The position numbers and the translations under genes were made by a program. Shown one piece after another: positions 1 to 5,676 of a stretch of 5,676 nucleotides of DNA (its first letter is position 1; each line of letters opens with the position of its first letter). The stretch spans positions 1 to 5,676 of the forward strand of contig JAAZUZ010000115.1 in assembly GCA_018623875.1 (NCBI GenBank), written 5' to 3'. The stretch comes from Synechococcus sp. HW_metabat.21 (GTDB taxonomy: Bacteria > Cyanobacteriota > Cyanobacteriia > PCC-6307 > Cyanobiaceae). The notes under the pieces are model-generated. The model saw nothing but the letters and a program-made list of their open reading frames with translations, was not told where the DNA came from and searched no databases.

Positions 1-527
1 GCGGCGGGCATCCCGAGCAGTTCGCCGACGCGCTTGAGAACCTGCTGCTGCAGCGGGTGCTCGATCTGGAGATAGGTCTCCAGAGGCCATTGCATCTTGC
101 GGCAGGTGGCCAGGAAGGCCGCGTGCTTGCCGGAGCAGTTGTGCTCGAGCGGACTCTGCCGGCCAGCCGGGGTGGGGCACTGCAGCTGTTCGCTCTCCAG
201 GTCCGCCTTCCAGAGGATCTTGAAGGCTTCACGGGCCTGGCCGGCCTCGCCGGCATGGGAGGCGCAAGCGATGGCCAGAGCGCGGTCGTCGTGCTCGCCC
301 TGATCTGCGGCGCCACTGCTGACAAAGATCTGGGCCTGGAAGGGTTTCAGGGCCGAGCGGATGAAGCTCAGCTGTTGCGGGTCTCCAGCGCGCATCAGGA
401 TCCGGCCGCGCTGGTCGCAGACCACGGCATGGACGCGGTGCAGCGATTCGCCGATCCCATTGCGGGTCAGGCGCACCTCAAGGGGAGGCACCCCGGGGCG
501 GCTGCCGAAGCTGCTGGAGAAGGTCAT
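1..527 (-). CDS. Type II L-asparaginase (R. etli-like), N-terminal part, cut by window edge
   Basis: Predicted to hydrolyse L-asparagine to aspartate and ammonia in the cytoplasm. The reverse-strand frame from the ATG at 527 stays open to the left edge and gives 175 residues; the C-terminal half lies outside the window. Visible family marks are VPPLEVRLTRNG (13-24), the SxxK pair S58/K61 in IRSALKPFQ, SSGAADQGEH (70-79), SHAGE with S90, and NCSGKHAAFL (130-139) with C131 and K134. In the R. etli inducible asparaginase the equivalents are, from memory, Ser48/Lys51 and Ser80 in the active site and Cys135/Lys138 at a metal site. The 58-to-90 spacing matches exactly, while the 90-to-131 stretch is about 14 residues shorter. 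This family is unrelated to the E. coli AnsA/AnsB fold. The start lies 1 nt after the stop of the upstream gene (TGACATG) with no Shine-Dalgarno, which suggests translational coupling at the end of the operon. Family is fairly sure; substrate preference is inferred. Confidence 0.9.
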   Translation of the reverse strand, partial: MTFSSSFGSRPGVPPLEVRLTRNGIGESLHRVHAVVCDQRGRILMRAGDPQQLSFIRSALKPFQAQIFVSSGAADQGEHDDRALAIACASHAGEAGQAREAFKILWKADLESEQLQCPTPAGRQSPLEHNCSGKHAAFLATCRKMQWPLETYLQIEHPLQQQVLKRVGELLGMPA

Positions 528-528
528 G

Positions 529-1041
529 TCAGAGAGCCTGACAGAGGCCGGTGGCGAGCAGGAGCAGGCCCCCTGTGGTGGCCAGGGCGAGCTGGATCTG
601 ACGCAGGACCGGCTTGACCTCATGGGTGGCCACCAGCAGGTCCTGTTGCCGCCAAGCCAGGGGTTTCTCCCAGACCTGACCGTCGTACCAACCGGACTCC
701 TCGTACTCCACCTGGGTCGAGGTCAGGCGCCGCAACACGGTTCGCCAGCCCAGCCATTGACGGGTCAGCATCAGCAGCGGCACCACGCAGGCCCCCGCTG
801 CGCCGGCGGCGGTCAGGGCGGCGGGGTCATGGCGCAATTGGAAGCTGCCCGTGGCCAAGTAGAGGGTGAGCGGCATCGCGATCAGCCAGCTCTGGATCAG
901 CGGCTGGGCGATGTTCTTTTGGGCCCAGGCAAAGAACAGGGAGTTCTGCAGCTCCTTGTATTGCTCGAGGGGCCGCTGCTCAGGGGGGACTGGACAGGGC
1001 GTGTTGCTGCTGAGCCCCTGCGATGGATCGCTGCCAGCCAT
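529..1041 (-). CDS. ycf36: Ycf36/CGLD27 family membrane protein (DUF1230)
   Basis: A 170-residue protein of the family called Ycf36 in some algal plastids and CGLD27 (conserved in the green lineage and diatoms) in plants. Its biochemical role is unknown; the plant homologue has been linked to iron-deficiency responses. Diagnostic features are the N-terminal CPVPPEQRPLEQY (16-28) followed by an aromatic stretch LFFAW (35-39), and the motif YEESGWYDGQVWEKP (113-127). Hydrophobic segments at about 48-66, 75-93 and 149-169 look membrane-spanning, which points to an inner or thylakoid membrane location. There is no cleavable signal peptide. Length is normal for cyanobacterial members, so the gene looks intact. 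It starts 12 nt after rsfS with its own ribosome binding site and ends 1 nt before the asparaginase start, so it is an internal gene of the leftward operon. Confidence 0.88.
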   Translation of the reverse strand: MAGSDPSQGLSSNTPCPVPPEQRPLEQYKELQNSLFFAWAQKNIAQPLIQSWLIAMPLTLYLATGSFQLRHDPAALTAAGAAGACVVPLLMLTRQWLGWRTVLRRLTSTQVEYEESGWYDGQVWEKPLAWRQQDLLVATHEVKPVLRQIQLALATTGGLLLLATGLCQAL

Positions 1042-1047
1042 GGAGTG

Positions 1048-1051
1048 CTCC
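1048..1051 (-). promoter_or_regulatory. Shine-Dalgarno site for the Ycf36 gene
   Basis: On the minus strand GGAG lies six bases before the ATG at 1041, in the short gap after the rsfS stop. It is the only clear Shine-Dalgarno I can see in front of any gene in this window. It supports the chosen start and suggests independent ribosome recruitment for this gene inside the operon. Confidence 0.6.
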
Positions 1052-1053
1052 GA

Positions 1054-1467
1054 TCAGGCCGAGCCTACGAAGCTCTCCTTCTCACCGTGGCCCCAGAAGG
1101 ACTCCAGGTCGTAGTAGCTGCGTTCATCGGGGGTCAGGCAATGGACGATGACCTCGCCGTAATCCAGCAGGACCCAGCGGCCCTCGTTTTGTCCTTCCTT
1201 GCGCAGGGGTAGGCGGCCGGTTTGCTCCTCCAGCTTGTCCTCAACGGAGCGGGCCATGGCGCGCACCTGGACATCGGTGAATCCGCTGGCGATCACGAAC
1301 CAATCGGCAATCGAAGAGATCTCCTCGACGCGGATCAGGACGATGTCGGTGGCCTTGCGGTCGTCGCAGGCATCGGCGGCCAGCAGGGCCAGGGCTTTGC
1401 TGTCGTCGAGGTCGAGCCGGGGTCGGTTGGGGTCGGGACTGGGCTTGGCGGCTTGGGCCTCAGCCAT
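1054..1467 (-). CDS. rsfS: Ribosome silencing factor RsfS (Iojap/RsfA family)
   Basis: RsfS binds ribosomal protein uL14 on the large (50S) subunit and blocks joining with the 30S subunit, damping translation when nutrients run short; plastid and mitochondrial homologues exist (Iojap, MALSU1). The 137-residue product has an 18-residue, Pro/Ala-rich, probably disordered N-terminus. The compact domain follows: SKALALLAADACDDRKATDI (23-42), SSIADWFVIASG (51-62) and the signature RWVLLDYGEVIVH (97-109), then PDERSYYDLESFWG (113-126). Family length is usually 105-140, so the gene is complete. The usual SGxSxxxVRA segment reads SGFTDVQVRA (61-70), a modest variation. The ATG at 1467 lies inside the 3' end of the preceding gene (8-nt overlap, ATGGCTGA) without a strong Shine-Dalgarno, so translational coupling to the DUF3318 gene is likely. 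Confidence 0.95.
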   Translation of the reverse strand: MAEAQAAKPSPDPNRPRLDLDDSKALALLAADACDDRKATDIVLIRVEEISSIADWFVIASGFTDVQVRAMARSVEDKLEEQTGRLPLRKEGQNEGRWVLLDYGEVIVHCLTPDERSYYDLESFWGHGEKESFVGSA

Positions 1468-2095
1468 AAACGTTCTCGCTGCTCACGGAATGACGGGAGC
1501 CCTGTTGCTGGGCCATCTCGGCCCGGGCTTTCCCTGCACTCTTGCGCAGCGCCTCGAGACGGTCCTCGTAGAAGCCCCGCTTTTTCTTCTTGCGGGTCTG
1601 CTCCACCAGTTCCTTGAGGGCGCCGCCGAGGCTCTTGTAGGCGTTGGGCAGGGTGTAGCCGAAGCGGCAGGCCAGATCGATCGCCCGCTCATCGGCGGCG
1701 ATCGCGTCCTGGAGGCGCTTTTCGGAGTTGTTCTTCAGGTAGAGGCGGTAGCCAGCAAAACCGGAAAGGCCCAGGGCCATGAGCAGCAGCAGTCCGTCCT
1801 GGACCCAGAGCTCACCGATGGCGCCACCGAGGCCGATGGCCAGAGCCGCCATCTCCCAGCCGTCGCGCGGCACGGAGTCGTTCTGGATCCGTCCAACCTC
1901 ATGCCAAAAGAGGAGGTTGCGGTGATCGATCGCCAGGGCATCCCACTTTTGAAGGTCGAGCTGGACCTCCACCTCATCGCGGCCGATCTCCTCGATGGTG
2001 ATCAACGGCGGGTCCGCTGAGGCCGCGGCTTCCACAAACACCCAGCTCTGCATCTCGGGAGGCAGCAACCCCTTCAGGCGCTGGAGTTCGCTCAT
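1460..2095 (-). CDS. DUF3318 family membrane protein, function unknown
   Basis: A 211-residue protein I recognise as the cyanobacterial DUF3318 family; no activity is established. It starts with a short soluble region (MSELQRLKGLLPPEMQSWVF, 1-20) and an acidic strand-like stretch (31-49). A conserved-looking block follows, HRNLLFWHEVGRIQND (58-73), then PRDGWEMAA (76-84). Two hydrophobic segments at about 83-98 and 102-120 look membrane-spanning or form a hairpin. After them come RFGYTLPNAYKSLGGALK (144-161) and a very basic stretch KKKKR (169-173) leading into a probable amphipathic helix. The H65-E66 pair recalls half of a zinc-protease HExxH motif, but the second histidine is missing. The ATG at 2095 is the only start after an in-frame stop (2128-2126), and no Shine-Dalgarno precedes it. 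First gene of the leftward operon, divergent from carB. Confidence 0.85.
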   Translation of the reverse strand: MSELQRLKGLLPPEMQSWVFVEAAASADPPLITIEEIGRDEVEVQLDLQKWDALAIDHRNLLFWHEVGRIQNDSVPRDGWEMAALAIGLGGAIGELWVQDGLLLLMALGLSGFAGYRLYLKNNSEKRLQDAIAADERAIDLACRFGYTLPNAYKSLGGALKELVEQTRKKKKRGFYEDRLEALRKSAGKARAEMAQQQGSRHSVSSENVYG

Positions 2096-2110
2096 GGGGA
2101 CGCAACGGGC

Positions 2111-2126
2111 GTGTTGCCAACAACAC
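2111..2126. repeat. Short inverted repeat in the divergent region
   Basis: GTGTTG and CAACAC form perfect 6-base arms around the four bases CCAA. It lies 16 bases upstream of the DUF3318 start, so it would fall in the leader or core promoter of the leftward operon. It could be an operator half-site pair or a small hairpin near the ribosome entry site. A 6-bp palindrome can also arise by chance, so its role is uncertain. Confidence 0.35.
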
Positions 2127-2133
2127 TAGCCAC

Positions 2134-2196
2134 GGCTGGATCGTTGGCTGGGGCTGGATTAACAGCGGGGCGTTTCGATCGCGTGAGAGGCTGGAT
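2134..2196 (+). repeat. Three direct copies of GGCTGGAT
   Basis: Exact copies start at 2134, 2152 and 2189, spaced 18 and 37 bases apart, with a related GGCTGGGG at 2146. All have the same orientation and lie between the two divergent start codons. Such spaced short repeats can be binding sites for a transcription factor shared by both units. No known cyanobacterial regulator motif (for example the NtcA GTA-N8-TAC) is recognisable in them. Confidence 0.4.
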
Positions 2197-2219
2197 GGGT
2201 TTGGCTGCCGGCCCCTCCT

Positions 2220-5200
2220 ATGCCCCGTCGCACGGATCTGCGTCGCATCCTGCTGCTGGGGTCGGGTCCGATCGTGATCGGACAGGCCTGCGAATTTGAC
2301 TACTCGGGCACCCAGGCGTGCAAAGCCCTGCGGGCCGAGGGATTTGAGGTGGTGCTGGTGAACAGCAACCCCGCCTCGATCATGACCGATCCGGACATGG
2401 CGGATCGCACTTATATCGAGCCCTTGACCCCGGATGTGGTTCGCCGGGTGATCGAACAGGAGCGCCCCGACGCCCTGCTGCCCACGATGGGCGGGCAGAC
2501 CGCCTTGAACCTGGCGGTCGCCCTCTCCAAGGACGGCACCCTGGAGAAGTACGGGGTTGAGTTGATCGGCGCCAACCTCGAAGCGATCGAGAAGGCGGAA
2601 GACCGGGACCTCTTCAAGCAGGCCATGGGCCGTATTGGTGTGGACGTTTGCCCGTCGGGCATCGCCACGACCCTTGAGGAGGCCGAAGCCGTCGGCGACC
2701 AGATCGGCAGTTACCCCCGCATCATTCGCCCCGCGTTCACCCTGGGCGGCAGTGGCGGCGGCATTGCCTACAACCCCGAAGAGTTCCGGGCGATCTGCCT
2801 GAGCGGCCTCGATGCCAGTCCGGTCAACCAGATCCTGATCGAGAAGTCCCTGCTCGGTTGGAAGGAGTTCGAGCTGGAGGTGATGCGCGACACCGCCGAC
2901 AACGTGGTGATCGTCTGTTCGATCGAGAACCTCGACCCGATGGGGGTGCACACCGGTGACTCGATCACGGTGGCGCCGGCGCAGACCCTGACCGACCGCG
3001 AATACCAGCGCCTGCGGGACCAGTCGATCGCGATCATCCGCGAGATCGGTGTGGACACCGGCGGCAGCAACATCCAGTTCGCGATCAACCCCGCCAATGG
3101 GGACGTGATCGTCATTGAGATGAACCCGCGCGTCTCGCGGAGTTCGGCGCTCGCTTCAAAGGCCACGGGTTTCCCGATCGCCAAGATCGCCGCCCGCCTG
3201 GCGGTGGGTTACACCCTCGACGAGATCCTCAACGACATCACCGGCAAGACCCCGGCCTGCTTCGAGCCCACGATTGATTACGTGGTGACGAAGGTGCCCC
3301 GCTTTGCCTTCGAGAAGTTCCGCGGGAGCCCGGCGGTGCTGACCACGGCGATGAAGTCCGTGGGCGAGGCCATGGCCATTGGCCGCAACTTCGAGGAGTC
3401 CTTCCAGAAGGCCCTGCGCTCCCTGGAGACCGGCCACGCCGGTTGGGGCGGCGATCGTCCGGACCCCAGCCCGGGGCGCTCCGAGCTTGATCGCGAGCTG
3501 CGCACCCCGGCGCCGGATCGGATCTTTGCGGTGCGCACCGCGATGGTGAACGGCTACAGCGATGCCGACATCCATCGCATCTCAGCCATCGACCCCTGGT
3601 TCCTGGCCAAGTTGCGCCGGATCATCACGGCCGAGGAGCGTCTGCTGCAGGGCAAGAGCCTCGCTTCGTTGGATGCCGCGGCGCTGCTGGAGCTCAAGCA
3701 ACTCGGGTTCTCCGATCGCCAGATCGCCTGGTCCACCGGCTGCACGGAGCTCGAGGTGCGCGCCCATCGTCAGGGGCTGGGTGTCAACGCGGTCTTTAAG
3801 ACCGTCGACACCTGTGCGGCGGAGTTCGCCTCCAGCACGCCTTATCACTACGCCACGTACGAGCGGCCGATGGAGCGGCTGCGCGACGACGGCAGCCTGG
3901 AGCTGGTGCCTCCTGAATCCGAGGTCCAGCCCGAGTCCCGCCGCAAGGTGATGATCCTGGGGGGCGGGCCGAACCGCATCGGCCAGGGCATCGAATTCGA
4001 TTACTGCTGCGTCCACGCCTCCTTCGCGTTGCAGGAGGAAGGGTTCGCGACGGTGATGGTGAACTCCAACCCGGAGACGGTCTCAACCGACTACGACACC
4101 TCCGATCGCCTCTATTTCGAGCCCCTCACCTTTGAGGATGTGCTGAACGTCATCGAGGCGGAGAAGCCTGAGGGCGTGATCGTTCAGTTCGGCGGTCAGA
4201 CCCCGCTGAAGTTGGCGATTCCACTGCTGCGTTGGCTGCAGTCCCCCGCCGGTCAGGCCACGGGCACCCGCATCTGGGGCACCTCGCCGGAATCGATCGA
4301 CACCGCGGAGGACCGCGAGCAGTTCGAAGCGATCCTGCGGCGCCTCGACATTCGTCAGCCCCGCAATGGCCTGGCCCGCAGTGAGGCCGAGGCCCGAGTG
4401 GTGGCCGAGCGTGTCGGCTATCCGGTGGTCGTGCGCCCCAGCTATGTCCTGGGCGGCCGGGCCATGGAGGTGGTCTATGGCGAGGACGAGCTCAACCGCT
4501 ACATGAACGAAGCGGTGAACGTCGAGCCGGATCACCCGGTGCTGATTGATCAGTACCTCGAGAACGCCACTGAGGTCGATGTCGATGCCCTCTGCGATGG
4601 CACCGGCAAGGTGGTCATCGGCGGTCTGATGGAGCACATCGAACCGGCCGGTGTCCACTCCGGTGACTCCGCCTGCGCCCTGCCCTCGGTGAGCCTGGAG
4701 CAGGAGGCCCTCGCGACGATTCGCCAGTGGAGCGAAGCCCTGGCTTTGGCCCTGCAGGTCAACGGACTGATCAACCTGCAGTTCGCGATTAAGGACGGCC
4801 TCGTCTACATCATTGAGGCCAACCCCCGCGCCTCCCGCACGGTGCCGTTCGTGGCCAAGGCCACCGGCGCCCCCCTGGCCAAGATCGCCAGCCGGATCAT
4901 GTCCGGCAAAACCCTCGAGCAGATCGGCCTGACCAGCGAGCCCAAGCCCCCCCTGCAGGCGGTGAAGGAGGCGGTGCTCCCCTTCAAGCGCTTCCCCGGT
5001 GCTGACTCGATCCTGGGGCCCGAGATGCGTAGCACCGGTGAGGTGATGGGCACCGCCACCAGCTTTGGCCTGGCCTACGCCAAGGCGGAACTGGGGGCCA
5101 GTGAAGCCCTGCCCACTAGCGGCACGGTCTTCCTCTCGACCCATGACCGCGACAAATCAGCCCTGCTGCCCGTCGCCCAGCGCCTGGATCAGATGGGCTT

Positions 5201-5513
5201 CCGTCTGGTGGCCACCGAAGGCACCGCCCGCGCCCTCGAGGCGGCCGGGCTCAAGGTGGAGACCGTGCTGAAGGTGCACGAGGGGCGCCCGAACATCGAA
5301 GACGCGATCCGCTCCGGTGCGATCCAGCTGGTGATCAACACCCCCGTCGGCCGTCAGGCGGCCCACGACGACAAGTACCTGCGCCGCGCCGCCATCGACT
5401 ACGCCGTCACGACCGTCACGACCCTGGCCGGTGCCCGAGCCGCCGTGGAAGGGATCGCTGCCCTCCAGGCCCAGGAGCTGCAGGTGCGCGCCCTGCAAGA
5501 CATCCACGGCTAG
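2220..5513 (+). CDS. carB: Carbamoyl-phosphate synthetase large subunit
   Basis: With CarA, makes carbamoyl phosphate from glutamine-derived ammonia, bicarbonate and two ATP for arginine and pyrimidine synthesis in the cytoplasm. All domains are present: carboxyphosphate synthetase half (about 1-403; LGSGPIVIGQACEFDYSG, R170, metal ligands Q286, E300, N302), oligomerisation region (about 404-555), carbamoyl-phosphate half (about 575-955; GGGPNRIGQGIEFDY, R739, Q854, E866, N868) and the MGS-like allosteric domain (about 965-1097). Counterparts of the E. coli ornithine-site residues Glu783, Asp791, Glu892 and Thr1042 are kept (E808, D816, E917, T1067). UMP/IMP-site residues K979, T999, T1002, K1018 and N1040 are kept, but the Thr1017 equivalent is P1042. 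At 1097 residues it exceeds E. coli CarB (1073) mainly through extra residues near 549-573 and 672-683. The ATG at 2220 is the only start after the in-frame stop at 2184; no Shine-Dalgarno precedes it. CarA is not in this window. Confidence 0.98.
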   Translation: MPRRTDLRRILLLGSGPIVIGQACEFDYSGTQACKALRAEGFEVVLVNSNPASIMTDPDMADRTYIEPLTPDVVRRVIEQERPDALLPTMGGQTALNLAVALSKDGTLEKYGVELIGANLEAIEKAEDRDLFKQAMGRIGVDVCPSGIATTLEEAEAVGDQIGSYPRIIRPAFTLGGSGGGIAYNPEEFRAICLSGLDASPVNQILIEKSLLGWKEFELEVMRDTADNVVIVCSIENLDPMGVHTGDSITVAPAQTLTDREYQRLRDQSIAIIREIGVDTGGSNIQFAINPANGDVIVIEMNPRVSRSSALASKATGFPIAKIAARLAVGYTLDEILNDITGKTPACFEPTIDYVVTKVPRFAFEKFRGSPAVLTTAMKSVGEAMAIGRNFEESFQKALRSLETGHAGWGGDRPDPSPGRSELDRELRTPAPDRIFAVRTAMVNGYSDADIHRISAIDPWFLAKLRRIITAEERLLQGKSLASLDAAALLELKQLGFSDRQIAWSTGCTELEVRAHRQGLGVNAVFKTVDTCAAEFASSTPYHYATYERPMERLRDDGSLELVPPESEVQPESRRKVMILGGGPNRIGQGIEFDYCCVHASFALQEEGFATVMVNSNPETVSTDYDTSDRLYFEPLTFEDVLNVIEAEKPEGVIVQFGGQTPLKLAIPLLRWLQSPAGQATGTRIWGTSPESIDTAEDREQFEAILRRLDIRQPRNGLARSEAEARVVAERVGYPVVVRPSYVLGGRAMEVVYGEDELNRYMNEAVNVEPDHPVLIDQYLENATEVDVDALCDGTGKVVIGGLMEHIEPAGVHSGDSACALPSVSLEQEALATIRQWSEALALALQVNGLINLQFAIKDGLVYIIEANPRASRTVPFVAKATGAPLAKIASRIMSGKTLEQIGLTSEPKPPLQAVKEAVLPFKRFPGADSILGPEMRSTGEVMGTATSFGLAYAKAELGASEALPTSGTVFLSTHDRDKSALLPVAQRLDQMGFRLVATEGTARALEAAGLKVETVLKVHEGRPNIEDAIRSGAIQLVINTPVGRQAAHDDKYLRRAAIDYAVTTVTTLAGARAAVEGIAALQAQELQVRALQDIHG

Positions 5514-5558
5514 GGGTCACTTGCCCCGTAGGGTGATTCATCAGCTGAATCCCTTGCC
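5514..5558 (+). other. Short gap between carB and the DUF3386-like gene
   Basis: These 45 bases have no T-run and no strong GC-rich hairpin, so I see no rho-independent terminator. The close same-direction spacing allows read-through from carB into the next gene. The only structure is a small inverted repeat in its second half. Confidence 0.5.
5535..5551 (+). repeat. Inverted repeat upstream of the DUF3386-like start
   Basis: GATTCA and TGAATC form perfect 6-base arms around TCAGC, ending 7 bases before the GTG start. The core TCAGCTGA (5541-5548) is itself a palindrome. Possible roles are a weak hairpin affecting translation of the next gene or a protein site. It lacks the trailing T-run of an intrinsic terminator. 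Confidence 0.4.
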
Positions 5559-5676
5559 GTGACCGTCGCCCCTAGCTCTGCTCCGGTTAGCTCTGGCTCC
5601 GACTGCACGGCTGCCTTCCGGGCGCCCTACGAAAACCGCTACACCTGGGCCCCTGGCTTTGGCGGCTACAGCGGCC
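5559..5676 (+). CDS. DUF3386-like protein, N-terminal part, cut by window edge
   Basis: The frame from the GTG at 5559 stays open to the right edge, giving 39 residues. After a Ser/Pro-rich, probably flexible start (residues 4-14) comes the segment AAFRAPYENRYTW (18-30) followed by PGFGGYSG (32-39). This matches my recollection of the N-terminus of DUF3386 proteins of cyanobacteria and plants, typically a bit over 200 residues and of unknown function. GTG is the only usable start because an in-frame TAG lies at 5529-5531 and no ATG, GTG or TTG occurs between. No Shine-Dalgarno is visible. It follows carB by 45 nt without a terminator and may be co-transcribed with it. The family call rests on a short stretch, so confidence is moderate. 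Confidence 0.7.
   Translation, partial: MTVAPSSAPVSSGSDCTAAFRAPYENRYTWAPGFGGYSG

Larger units (their letters stand above)
2096..2219. promoter_or_regulatory. Divergent intergenic region between the rsfS operon and carB
   Basis: This 124-nt gap separates the start codons of two divergent units, so promoters for both should lie here or inside the neighbouring genes. No convincing sigma-70 pair is visible. TTGCCA at 2114-2119 resembles a -35 element but has no good -10 at the right distance. TAGTGT on the minus strand (about 2123-2128) is a weak -10 candidate for the leftward operon. The carB leader has no Shine-Dalgarno; CCTCCT sits directly before its ATG. The region contains an inverted repeat (2111-2126) and three GGCTGGAT copies, listed separately. 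The promoter role is inferred from position only. Confidence 0.5.

Noticed and set aside
57..617. 186-codon plus-strand frame
   Set aside because: The opposite strand encodes the asparaginase with catalytic motifs in place; this frame is its shadow.
361..1212. 283-codon plus-strand frame
   Set aside because: It is antisense to the asparaginase, Ycf36 and rsfS genes, which are all clearly supported by conserved motifs.
1698..1705. GCGATCGC (HIP1-type palindrome common in many cyanobacteria)
   Set aside because: I saw only one copy in the window, inside a gene. That is too few to claim HIP1 enrichment or a function.
1199..2020. 273-codon plus-strand frame
   Set aside because: It is antisense to rsfS and the DUF3318 gene and shows no domain signature.
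1974..2951. 325-codon minus-strand frame across the divergent region and the carB start
   Set aside because: It would overlap the carB 5' end and the DUF3318 start, and its product has no family features. It is explained by the GC-rich codon pattern of carB.
4083..5144. 353-codon open frame on the minus strand inside carB
   Set aside because: It lies fully antisense to the conserved second half of carB. Its translation is low-complexity, rich in G, L, H, D and Q, with no recognisable family; this is typical of shadows in high-GC genes.
2220..5513. Internal similarity between the two halves of carB as a possible recent duplication
   Set aside because: The paired GSGPIVIGQ and GGGPNRIGQ halves reflect the ancient duplication shared by all CarB proteins.
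5514..5551. Possible rho-independent terminator after carB
   Set aside because: The inverted repeat is only 6 bp, AT-rich and not followed by a T-run, so it does not qualify as an intrinsic terminator.

Overview
The window looks like part of the chromosome of a GC-rich unicellular picocyanobacterium of the Synechococcus/Cyanobium group. This is inferred from gene content: a plastid/cyanobacterial Ycf36 (CGLD27) protein, a DUF3318 protein, a cyanobacterial-type carB and the start of a DUF3386-like protein. The base composition is high-GC by eye (not computed), with long spurious open frames on the opposite strand of every gene. It reads as an ordinary housekeeping region. There are no mobile elements, CRISPR arrays, RNA genes or obvious signs of transfer.

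Layout: positions 1-2095 are a tightly packed leftward (minus-strand) operon. In order of transcription it holds a DUF3318 membrane protein (2095-1460), the ribosome silencing factor rsfS (1467-1054, overlapping the previous gene by 8 nt), a Ycf36/CGLD27 membrane protein (1041-529, 12 nt gap) and the N-terminal 175 residues of a type II (Rhizobium etli-like) L-asparaginase (527 to the window edge, 1 nt gap). A 124-nt divergent intergenic region (2096-2219) carries a short inverted repeat and three copies of GGCTGGAT. Rightward from 2220, carB encodes a complete 1097-residue large subunit of carbamoyl-phosphate synthetase. A 45-nt gap with a small inverted repeat separates it from the first 39 codons of a DUF3386-like gene that runs off the right edge.

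Functionally, CarB makes carbamoyl phosphate for arginine and pyrimidine synthesis, and the asparaginase releases ammonia from asparagine, so both flanks touch amide/ammonia nitrogen metabolism. RsfS restrains ribosomal subunit joining when nutrients are short. Two uncharacterised membrane proteins shared by oxygenic phototrophs sit around rsfS in what looks like one transcript. That association is the most interesting biology here, but it is a hint from gene order, not a demonstrated system.
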